DNA of 55,967 nt, from the NCBI RefSeq assembly GCF_000003815.2, contig NC_049980.1, forward strand, positions 7,808,208-7,864,174, written 5' to 3'. Source of the stretch: Branchiostoma floridae (lineage: Eukaryota; Chordata; Leptocardii; Amphioxiformes; Branchiostomatidae). The translations under genes and the position numbers were made by a program. The notes under the pieces are model-generated. The model had not been told where the DNA came from. It searched no databases and saw only the letters and a list, made by a program, of their open reading frames with translations. Every line of letters starts with the position of its first letter. Position 1 is the stretch's first letter. Below are positions 36,595-48,500 of this stretch, piece after piece.

Positions 36595-39500
36595 TCCGCC
36601 GGTGAAAACTGGTATTCCCTCGCAATCTTCCCATTGGAGGGATCTAAGTTATGACAATTAGCCTATTAACTATACATTTCTAAGTAAGTCTTAGCATCGC
36701 GATAAAAGATGCTATAGAAGTGGTTGTGGAATGTGATTTTCACGTGAGCGGACAATTTCTCACGGTCTTTCTGAAGATACCGCCAGTGAAAACTTGCTCC
36801 TCCCTCATAATCTACAAAATGGGGAGTTATGGCAATCAGCCTATCAACTCGGATATCTCTACGAGAGTCTTGATATTGAGTGAGTTTGAACACGTTTTAG
36901 AAGTGGCTGTGGAACGTTACTGTAATTTTCTAGAGGGCGGATCCTTCTAAAATGTTTGCATTTTTTGGTCCACCCCTGTGTTGACATTGCGATTCAAGAA
37001 GTAGTTGTGGAACGATACTGCGAATTTCAAAATGTTTCATAACTGAATGTAGAACGACACTTGAGGGGTTAATGACCCGCCCCGAGGTGTTTATGGTGTC
37101 ATAACACCTGGTTCTTTGCTATAAACACCGGTTTTATGAGGTGGTTATAGCAAAGGACCAGGCGTTATGACACATGTACACCGAGGAACGTTATTATCAT
37201 ATAGCCTACCCAAACTTGCAAACTCTTGTATGGCGCATAGATCCCTTGGTACTATACGTGTTCTTTGTCGAATTTCTGAAAATTCACATTTGTTCTTTGG
37301 TACATACATTTGTAAGGAGATTACAGATTGATTTTGAAACCAAAATTTCCACATAAAATATTCGAAACATTGAAGTCTTTGGCTTTTTAGAACAACAAAA
37401 CTCATTATCAATTTTAACAGAAGGAGCCATTCCCCCTGTACTTATTCCCTCTGCCCTGGCATATGTTTCGCTCCTTTTGATTGGCCAATGCCTGCATTTG
37501 CCTTACTATCTTGTGTGTATCGCTCATCCTGGTTGGTCAGAATGAATCGATTTGCATCGTCACTGGTGCCGGTGTCGATTCATTCTGACCAATCAGAAGG
37601 AGGATACACACCGGCCTGGCCGGAATCTATGTGTTAAGGCCCCTTTCCACTAGGACGGCGATCGTGCTGCGCTCTCACTGCGACCTAAATAACATATGCG
37701 AAACCTTCGCTTTCACACTGGGTATATCATAGAAAACGAAAAAGCGTGATTGAGAAGACAACAAAACATACAAAGTGTAACAAGATTCGTTTATTTTCGA
37801 TACAATTCGTTGAACGATGTGTCAAATTATAGGTCGCAGAGAGAGCGCGGCGAGAGCGCCGTCCTAGTGGAAAGGGGGTATTACGGCGTCATAAGTAACG
37901 TTGGACGGGGCCTTCTGATTGGTTCGCGGCGCCTGGCTATATGATAATGTAATTTAAATTTTGATGCTAGTTGTCAATGTGTTATGTGTATATACGTATG
38001 TTTATGTGTTTGTTGACAACGCCTGTATCTGTGCTCAAAATATGGTACTGTGACCAATGCTCACGGCCGTACCAAACTCATAATAGAACTCCAGCTTTGT
38101 GTTGTCATACTTAGATATCGCTGATTACTACAGCCGTCAAACCTGACAGGCTTGACCTTCCTGGTCTTTCCTGTATGTTTGCACCCAGTACTTTGTGATA
38201 CTGACATTAGAAAGTTTTTACTGTACAGACATTGAAGTTAAAAGTTGTGCCTGGAATTACGAATTGTACTAAATTTGATATGTACACAGCCTACAGTATA
38301 AGCTTGATCATCGATATATCTTACTGGATTGTCCAGGTATGATTGTATGTTCTACCAGGCTAGCCATTTCCATTGAGGTTAACCTAATTTTTACCTATTG
38401 CAATACCAGGTACACGTTGCTGTGCTCAATGTGTCAACGAGCGACTATCAATGTCAGCTGAAAGTTACACGCTTTTCTCAACTTGCAAACGGTGAGTTAT
38501 CCGCAATGCTTCCCGGGGTACATTAGAGGATTTTGCAATAGGGGTTGTACTAATAGCTCCATAGAGACAGCTCCATGGAGCCAGCTCCATGGAGCTATTA
38601 GTACAACCCTGAGCCCAACTTACCAGCTCCATGGAGCCAGCTCCACGCACGTTGAATACATACAATTGGTTCACGTCACCTTCAAAAGAAATTAATATTT
38701 CGCATTGAATACATACAGTTAGTTCACGTCATCATAGGAAAAATCTTAGTCGGCTATAGAGCCGCCCTTGTAAACGAAAAACAAGTTTCATGGAGCCAGC
38801 TCTATGAACTTTGAATGTATACAATTGGTTCTCGTCACCACGGGAAAAAATCTTTATATAGTCCGCTATGAGGCCGCCCTTGTAAACGAAAAACAAGTTT
38901 CATGGAGCCAGCTCTATGAACTTTGAATGTATACAATTGGTTCTCGTCACCACAGGAAAAAATATTTATATAGTCCGCTATGGGGCCGCCCTTGTAAACG
39001 AAAAACAAGTTTCATGGAGCCAGCTCTATGAACTTTGAATGTATACAATTGGTTCTCGTCACCACAGGAAAAAATATTTATATAGTCCGCTATGGGGCCG
39101 CCCTTGTAAACGAAAAACAAGTTTCATGGAGCCAGCTCTATGAACTTTGAATGTATACAATTGGTTCTCGTCACCACGGGAACAAAATATTTATATAGTC
39201 CGCTATGGGGCCGCCCTTGTCAACGGAAAACAAGTTTCGTGGGGCCAGCTCTATGAACTTTGAATGTATACAATTGGTTCTCGTCACCCCAGGAAAAAAT
39301 ATTTATATAGTCCGCTATGGGGCCGCCCTTGTAAACGAAAAACAAGTTTCATGGAGCCAGCTCTATGAACTTTGAATGTATACAATTGGTTCTCGTCACC
39401 ACAGGAAAAATATTTGTATAGCCCGCTATGGGGCCGCCCTTGTAAACGAAAAACAAGTTTCATGCACTGCACAAAAACTCTAATTTCCAGGTGTTTCAAG

Positions 39501-42500
39501 GGACTTACACACCTGTGAAATGTTCTGTGTCCTGGCTGTGTACATGACTTTCCTGGTTCGGCGTGTAATGTCCCTGTTTTTTTCTTACATACCTGGACTC
39601 GCGCTTGTACAGGAATTTCTAGGACCCTTACACCAGACGTGTAGGGGAAACAGGCGGAACAAAGAAGACAAAGGCTTGGCGGCGCCTATTCTCAAAGCCA
39701 AGCTTGGGTCGCGGGTTATTACTGTTTACCGGCAACTACTACCAGCCTAGGCTATGCTTGGACAATTAATAAGCAATGAGGTTTACATTTTAAACACAAA
39801 ATAAGGGGGAGTGTAGGGGGTATTGAATGGTTGGTATGTCTACCCGTGACATCGTCTGACAGAACAAAGTGGAACAAAATACAACTAAAAAAAGAAACGG
39901 CATCGCCATTTTTAGGAATACCATCAAGGTCAGAAAGAAAGGTCTACAGAATACAATACAATACAAGAAAAGAACAATCATAATTAATGAAGCTGTGATT
40001 TGTTTGGCCCGATATTTCCAACTTATTTGGAAATCCTACGGTCGGCAAGTATTGAACGCCAAAGGCAGTATTTACTCTGGGGGCCCACACGGGCCATTCA
40101 TATTCATTTCTACATGTCGGAAAAAATATTCTAGGGATAGATCTTGGTTTATAAATAGGAAAGTATGTCTTAAACCAAGGAGGCTTCAACTTCCTTGTTT
40201 AAACAAACGCGTCATTTTCATTACATAAACAGCAGTTCGTTAGCCGGATGTGTATTGCATTGTCTAGCACAGACAAAGGCCACAAACGCCCAGCGTTCAT
40301 TGAATAATTCTTATTTTCTTCTTTAATTATTTTGCACTCACACTGAGATTCTGTTTCAACATAATAAATCTGAATCGCTGTAATAGACTTCTGCGTGTAT
40401 CACGATAATCAGTTACGTGATCAGCCCCCTTTGTATGAAGGGCTAGGAAAATAAACTAACTAAAGAAGGAAATTCGTAAACTAGTGATGTACGATGTTTT
40501 TATAGCTGCAAATACAGAGTGCCTGTCGCGTCAGTGCGAGGAAGTTGAACTGAAACGACGTTGGGCATAGGCAAAACATAGGACTGCGTTCTGATTTATG
40601 GGCAGCTTTTTGTCAAAAGAATGGAGAGAACACGGGACAAAATACTGTCCATTTTCTTGGTTACCGTCTGTAACTTTCATTGGCTACTGTCGACGCACAA
40701 TATACGTGAAATGATCTATGTCAAGATATAACCTCCTTGACTCGATGTACTATATTTTTGTCCCGGATTATGTTCTTGATTGTACAAAATAAATGAGAAC
40801 GTTGAACGTTAAATTTATACCGATGTTTCAAGCTGTTGATAAAAACAGCGGCATGTTTTACATCTTTCTAGCTACAGGCAGGTATTGTTTTACTGTGAAA
40901 TACGGGTAATCAGGCAGCTCAAACAACCTCCTTGACGTAATTGTAACAATAGACATGGCTGGTACTACCGGTAGTTCACAGCTCTTTGTGTCCGTGCCCA
41001 TGCAAATTCTTCAGAAAAAGCCAATAGAATTTCTTCTCACACAATTATAGGGTCAACCCTTCGGCCAATCAACGCAACAGTCACAATTTTCAAATTCTTC
41101 AGTTGAGTTGGTATTGTGGAGTCCGCGTCTTTGCGGGTGGATGTGCGTTCTTGCCTTCTAAGTGTGTCTAGATACCAGGGTGCGTTATCTGAGGGTACCT
41201 AGGAACATTCTTTTGGTCATTATTTTACATCGATCAGCAAGGAGTTTCTACTCAAGATCGTGGACAGGACGTCAGCTGCAACTAATAATAACAGGACCGC
41301 TGTCGGGCCAAAGTTCTCTCCTATGGCTTCATGGATCAAGGAGCTTCCGTATGCAACTGTAGCGATGATATTGCAGTCGGCATCTGACTTTGCTTTCGAC
41401 GGAAACAACGTGGAGGAATATCGAAACGGCTCTCATGTCTGGGTAGTGAAACAACCCTCATCTAGGAACGACAACTGTATTACCTAGACTCCCTTGCAGT
41501 CTTCGGAACGGGGCTGTATTTTAGGGAGGGGGGCATTGTTCCGCGATTTTCAACGTTGACTATGTTTTTTTCTTTCGGGAAAGGGAGTTTTCCGAGGAAG
41601 GGAGTTTGCTGTGGACTTCTGAGTTTGCCGTGATACTGATAGGCGATTCTTTGCCCCGTCCAAAGACTCGCTATCACGGCAAACTCATTTNNNNNNNNNN
41701 NNNNNNNNNNNNNNNNNNNNNNNNNNNNNNNNNNNNNNNNNNNNNNNNNNNNNNNNNNNNNNNNNNNNNNNNNNNNNNNNNNNNNNNNNNNNNNNNNNNN
41801 NNNNNNNNNNNNNNNNNNNNNNNNNNNNNNNNNNNNNNNNNNNNNNNNNNNNNNNNNNNNNNNNNNNNNNNNNNNNNNNNNNNNNNNNNNNNNNNNNNNN
41901 NNNNNNNNNNNNNNNNNNNNNNNNNNNNNNNNNNNNNNNNNNNNNNNNNNNNNNNNNNNNNNNNNNNNNNNNNNNNNNNNNNNNNNNNNNNNNNNNNNNN
42001 NNNNNNNNNNNNNNNNNNNNNNNNNNNNNNNNNNNNNNNNNNNNNNNNNNNNNNNNNNNNNNNNNNNNNNNNNNNNNNNNNNNNNNNNNNNNNNNNNNNN
42101 NNNNNNNNNNNNNNNNNNNNNNNNNNNNNNNNNNNNNNNNNNNNNNNNNNNNNNNNNNNNNNNNNNNNNNNNNNNNNNNNNNNNNNNNNNNNNNNNNNNN
42201 NNNNNNNNNNNNNNNNNNNNNNNNNNNNNNNNNNNNNNNNNNNNNNNNNNNNNNNNNNNNNNNNNNNNNNNNNNNNNNNNNNNNNNNNNNNNNNNNNNNN
42301 NNNNNNNNNNNNNNNNNNNNNNNNNNNNNNNNNNNNNNNNNNNNNNNNNNNNNNNNNNNNNNNNNNNNNNNNNNNNNNNNNNNNNNNNNNNNNNNNNNNN
42401 NNNNNNNNNNNNNNNNNNNNNNNNNNNNNNNNNNNNNNNNNNNNNNNNNNNNNNNNNNNNNNNNNNNNNNNNNNNNNNNNNNNNNNNNNNNNNNNNNNNN

Positions 42501-45500
42501 NNNNNNNNNNNNNNNNNNNNNNNNNNNNNNNNNNNNNNNNNNNNNNNNNNNNNNNNNNNNNNNNNNNNNNNNNNNNNNNNNNNNNNNNNNNNNNNNNNNN
42601 NNNNNNNNNNNNNNNNNNNNNNNNNNNNNNNNNNNNACCCCAGCCCCGTTCCAAAAACTGCAAGGGAGTCCTTGTACACTTGTACTACCCTGCATGCCGT
42701 CAAGAATTGCATACTAGTAGCCTACGAAGACTAGAAGACAACAAGAGACCAGCCAGCAGACATACAAAAGACACTCGCGACTTCAACCTATCATACACAC
42801 GAACAAACACTAATAAAAATTGTCCTGTTTCAATATGAATAAATATATGGTGCTATTACAGAATAAAAAATGCGAGCAAGAAACTGGCGAATAAATGGGG
42901 AGGGGGGCAAAATCCAGAAGGGGTGGGGGGTGGATGGCGTCAGTACTCTCGACGCCACTTTCCATGACAAAAGGGATGAACTGGGTGAGGCAGACCGGGG
43001 AAATATAATTAGGTGATAACTGGCCGCTAATGTATGCATATTCCGCCAACACACAATGCAACACACGGCTCATGTCCTGTCGTGTAAGGTTGTTTCAAGG
43101 CAATCTGTAAGGGTATTTCAAGCCCTTTACACGTCCTGCACACAGCAATGGTTCGTTTCCGCGAGATTCTAGGACATGTAAAGGACTGTACACGTCTCGT
43201 TCGCAGGCATGAAACCTCCGGATTTTGAAGGACATCTTTAATTTCCAGGAAGGTGTAAGTCAGTTTCCATCCTGGAAATGAGGCTTTTGGTGCAGTGATG
43301 GAGCCAGCTCTATGAACTTTGAATGTATACAATTGGTTCTCGTCACCACAGGGAAAATCTTAGTCCGCATTGGGGCCGCCCTTGTAAACGAAAAACAAGT
43401 TTCATGGAGCCAGCTCTATGAACTTTAAATGTATACAATTGGTTCTCGTCACCACAGGAAAAAAAATATTTATATAGTCCGCTATGAGGCCGCCCTTGTA
43501 AACGAAAAACAAGTTTTGTGAGGCCAGCTCTATGAACTTTGAATGTATACAATTGGTTCTCGTCACCACAGGTAAAATCTTAGTCGGCTATGCAACATTC
43601 TTCGTAGAGGCGGGTTTGATACTATGTTACGCCACCGTGGATCTGAGATTATTATCATCGTCTTCCTGGAGGGACCTAAAACGTTACCATTACTCAACAC
43701 ATTGGGTACCTACTGGGATGCAAAATACACCAGATAATACTATTATTATTAATAATTGTCAAACGGGTGCCTTCGGGGTAGTGGACATGTTCTATTAACC
43801 TCTCATATTCTATAACAAAACAGAAGATGGGGAAATAAGGTTGAGTCTTGGGACAGGTGTTGATCTCCCACGCAGGACTTCGTCAAGGGCTTCGGGGCAA
43901 CCCCTTTTATTATTGTGCAACTTCTTATCCATACATGTTTTTATTGTTTGTTATTCCGGCACTAGCATTGCCTGCCCGGCCCCCCTCCGGTTATCAGTCG
44001 GTGAGCTGCTAGATAATTGTTACAGGCTGTGACAAGCCACGGTGGGAGTTTCACGGTGGGCAAGCCGTAAAAACCCAACGATTAGCAGGGAGGTGTCACA
44101 TTCCTCAGTACACGGTCCCGTAAACAATACCCTCCAAGCAGAGGTTGGGTTTCCAGATGAATTTGAAGTCTTTTTATTCATTATTGTCGGACTTTCTAAT
44201 TTGTTGTATGGATAACGTTACGTATTTATCCAACTTATAATCCTGCCGTTGGGGACAAAGTGCTCACAGACTGGTGGTACGACCTATCCCTCTTTCAACC
44301 TCCTTGCTTTTGACAAAACGTCCAAAGCCAAAGCGCAGATAATACTATATTATGTACTGACGACAAACTGCCCACTAGTTTGGGGAATGAACGATTGACA
44401 ATTTACTATCTGATTTTAGAATAAGAACCTGGTAATGTTAGCTCTATATCGGCGGTCTTGTGACATCACAAAGTAAAGTGCTACATTTCACAAAGGCGCC
44501 CCTTAGCGGACTATATAAATATTTTTTCCTGTGGTGACGAGAACCAATTGTATACATTCAAAGTTCATAGAGCTGGCTCCATGAAACTTGTTTTTCGTTT
44601 ACAAGGGCGGCCTCATAGCGGACTATATAAAGATTTTTTCCTGTGGTGACGAGAACCAATTGTATACATTCAAAGTTCATAGACCTGGCTCCATGAAACT
44701 TGTTTTTCGTTTACAAGGGCGGCTCTATAGCCTACTAAGATTTTTCCTATGATGACGTGAACTAACTGTATGTATTCAAAGCGAAATATAAATTTCTTCT
44801 GAAGGTGAAGTGTACCAATTGTATGTATTCAAAGTGCGTGGAGCTTGCTTTATGGAGCTGGTAGGTTGGGAGCAGGGTTGTACAGCTCCATGGAGCTGGC
44901 TCCATGGAGCTATTAGTACAACCCCTTCTCGGATTTTGTTTTCCACATCCATATATGAGTTCACTGCAGATAGAAAAACGTACCATAGTTTGAAATTCAT
45001 TAGATTGTCATCTTATATTTGACAGGAAGGAACGATCACTCGAGGCACTGGGACTTTTCAAAATGGTATGTTGTAGAGTCCACACATATTGGGACGATTG
45101 TATCCGTTTATCGAAACAAAATTAGAATCTTTCTTCCTATATTTTGGATGTAGGATACCTCTGATCATTAACAGCTTTGATTTGGATTAGATTTGACTAA
45201 GACACAACTTTCTTGGTGAAGACAATTATGCTGGTTCATTCTTGCAGGCAATGTTAGCATCAAACTCACGCTTCATTAATTCATAGATTTATAATAATTA
45301 CTATTAATTCATAGATTTATACAACAAAGTTAACATAGGAATTTAATTTTTCTTAAATGTTGCCTATCCATCTAACTAGGTTTTCGTTTATGATGACGCG
45401 TCACGGAGAGATTACAGAAGTGTTTTACCCACCTGACGAAGACGTTGAAGTCCTTAACATGAAGAAGTCACTGATAGGAACTTTGTCTGCAAGGCTTCAT

Positions 45501-48500
45501 GCAAGTGACCAGGTATGTTGGATGATCAAGCCCGAATCAAACCTTTTTTGTCAAAATTTGACAGACGTCAACAAGATGTGCGGCGTTGCACTGGTACAGA
45601 AGCGACGCGACGCGGGAAAGTTGAGTAGTGCAACTAAAATTTGAAATTCACCAAAGCGTTGAGAACCGATGCAGGTCGTTTTCTTCGAACGATGTTTATT
45701 ACAGTGTGGATTTCTGTAACCAGCCTAATCTATTTTAATTCTATTACCAAATAGTCTCTTGGGAGAGGAAAGGAGTGGAAGTACAAGGTGAATGAGACCG
45801 GAAACGCAGGTATTTGTGTGAATCTATTCTTTGCCGTCTTTATAGCAAATTGTAATGGACTAGGCCTAAGCTGGGATGAAATGAAACAAATTAAGAGTGG
45901 CCTGGATGATGTGGAAAATTGAAAAGCTGATGAAATTTTGCTTCATATATCTATAGTTCTGTCAACGGCTATATCTATTTTTCACAGGAGAACATTCAGC
46001 GACGTACAGGGTCCAACCAGCAGCTGATGGTTTGGTATTCCACAAAACTAAACACGGACATGCAGTAAAAAATGCCGAAGCTAAACATGAGAAGGTATGT
46101 TGCAGAAACTTTATCCAGGATTGCACTAATTGTTAAAAGTTACGGTAACACAATTACATTGTCTTTCGCAGAGACGGACCTACTTCCTCAGAACTCGGAC
46201 GGGCCGTACCCGGCTTACCCCCTAAAAGTACTTACTGGTATGTGTGTATTCAACCCAAGAGCATAAGAAGGTACTCCATTGGTCTGCGACAAATTGGCGG
46301 CCTTACTACGTCCTAAACTGGATGTGTATTGCTCTTGACTTTTTAATGATAATGCATGTATCATGCAAACATGTTTTCATCGATGAAATTTGTTGAGCAC
46401 TCTGTCAAATCAAAAGGTGCACTCTCACTGCACTTGCGTCACAAGCTTGCGTCACTGCGGGGTTAGTTCACTGCGTCACTGTTTTGTTATTTTCTCCGAT
46501 TTTGTTTATAATTCAGATATTGCGTAATACGTAAAAGCATGACTTAGAAGACGACTAAGTACACAAAAAGTAAGAAAATTCGTTCTTTATCTCTGAAATT
46601 CGTTGAGTATTTTTCGAACGACGCAGTGACGCAAGCTTGACGCAAGTGCAATGAGATACCACCTTTAACGTTCAACATCTTTATTGATCATGAGATACCT
46701 GCTTAACGATACGAATGTGTTGCGGACAGGACAATAACTTTAACATACCCATGTGTAAATGAATTTAGAGACATCGCAAACGCATGGTTTCTATATTTCA
46801 ATCACAAAATGATAGTTTTAAACTAAGGTACGTTACGTAATACACAGTTAACAATTATATATTCTTTTGTAATCAAGCGCACTACGTATACTTTATCTAT
46901 ATCAGAGCTCTTCATAGTGACATTAAATGTATTTCTGACCTTCAGATGTTAATATTTTGTATGCAGGAAATGACGTACAGTCACGGCACTGGGGTCCCCC
47001 ATAAGATACACGTTGTCGAGGCGTTCACTGCCCCAAGGAAGGCTGTGGATGGGTCTGTTTATTTGATATTGTATGCTGAGCATAGTGTAACATACTAACA
47101 CAAATAAAGTTGGGAGGAATTACTTTGTGCTCTAGCTAGTCGTCGCTTGTGGTTAATTATAAGGTTTAAAAATAGAGACATGACTTTTTTATTGTACATT
47201 TCTGTATCGTACCACCGAATAATTTATTTTTCTTCATCCGTTGGACCTCCATTTTTTCCTTTGACCGCGGCTACAGATTCGAGCCTAGCGCCGGATTGCC
47301 TGGAGACCCGGAGAAGCATCAAAACTTGCAGGGAGATACATTTGGTAAGTCACCAATTGTGAACAGATGCCACTGATCAGTTATATTGGACAATGTAGCA
47401 CTACACCCAAGCTAGTAACGTATTTTAACAGTAGCCTTTACAAAACAAACATAAATAAGGTATAGGTAGTCCCAATGCCTTTGGAGGCTGTAAGAAAAAA
47501 ATGTTGTTATCCACTGTGTCACGGGCACGGTATTGGAAGGCGGAGCCCAACCCACTCCTTCCACCACGATATACCTCCCCAAACGAAGTCAGGTAATAGT
47601 ACAGCCAATCTACATGTACTACATGGGTAATAGTACGGTCTACCTACATGTACCGCATGGGCAATAGTACAGTCCACCTAGATGTACCACATGGGTAATA
47701 GTACGGTCCACCTACATGTACCGCATGGGCAATAGTACAGCCAACCTAGATGTACCACATGGGTAATAGTACGGTCCACCTACATGTACCGCATGGGCAA
47801 TAGTACAGCCCACCTACATGTACCACATGGGTAATAGTACAGCCAACCTACATGTACCACATGGGAAAAAGTACGGTCCACCTACATGTACCGCATGGGC
47901 AATAGTACAGCCAACCTAGATGTACCACATGGGTAATAGTACGGTCCACCTACATGTACTGCATGGGCAATAGTACAGTCCACCTACATGTACCACATGG
48001 GTAATAGTACAGCCAACCTACATGTACCACATGGGAAAAAGTACGGTCCACCTACATGTACCACATAGCTAATAGTACAGATCACCTACATGTACCGCAT
48101 GGGCAGTAGTACAGTCCACCTACATGTACCACATGGGTAATAGTACAATCCACCTACATATACCGTATGGGCACAGTACAGTCCACCTACATGTACCGTA
48201 TGGGTAATAGTACAGTCCACCTACATGTACCACATAGGTAATAGTACAGTCCACATACATGTACCAAATGGGTAATAGTACAGTCCACATGCATGCACCA
48301 CATGGGTAATAGTACAGTCCACCTACATGTACCGTATGGGCAACAGTACAGTCCACCTACATGTACCGTATGGGTAATAGTACAGTCCACCTACTTGTAC
48401 CACATAGGTAATAGTACAGTCCACAAACATGTACCAAATGGGTAATAGTACAGTCCAGGTCCAGCCCACGCCTGGACTAATGAAAGATGGAGTGGTGTGA

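Larger units (their letters stand above)
38536..44930. mobile_element. 6.4-kb DNA element with long tandem-repeat inverted ends
   Basis: The left end reads GGGGTTGTACTAATAGCTCC at 38541; the right end is its exact inverse, ending at 44925. Inside lie palindromic AGCTCCATGGAGC blocks, then arrays of a unit of about 116 bp in inverted orientation. GGATTTTG occurs at 38528-38535 and 44931-44938, each 5 bp outside the conserved terminus, a candidate 8-bp target duplication. No transposase is recognised; a 946-base gap hides part of the core. The element lies in the LLTP intron between 38491 and 45026. Long TIRs with subterminal tandem repeats suggest a Mutator-like, hAT-like or foldback element. 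Confidence 0.8.

Noticed and set aside
41480-42838. Several 330-410 codon open frames on both strands
   Set aside because: They cross the 946-base gap; only short, unrelated ends are real sequence.
45988-46069. Alternative frame ENIQRRTGSNQQ for the LLTP exon
   Set aside because: It ends at TAA just before the donor, while the other frame is open to the donor and connects in phase to the exon at 45755.
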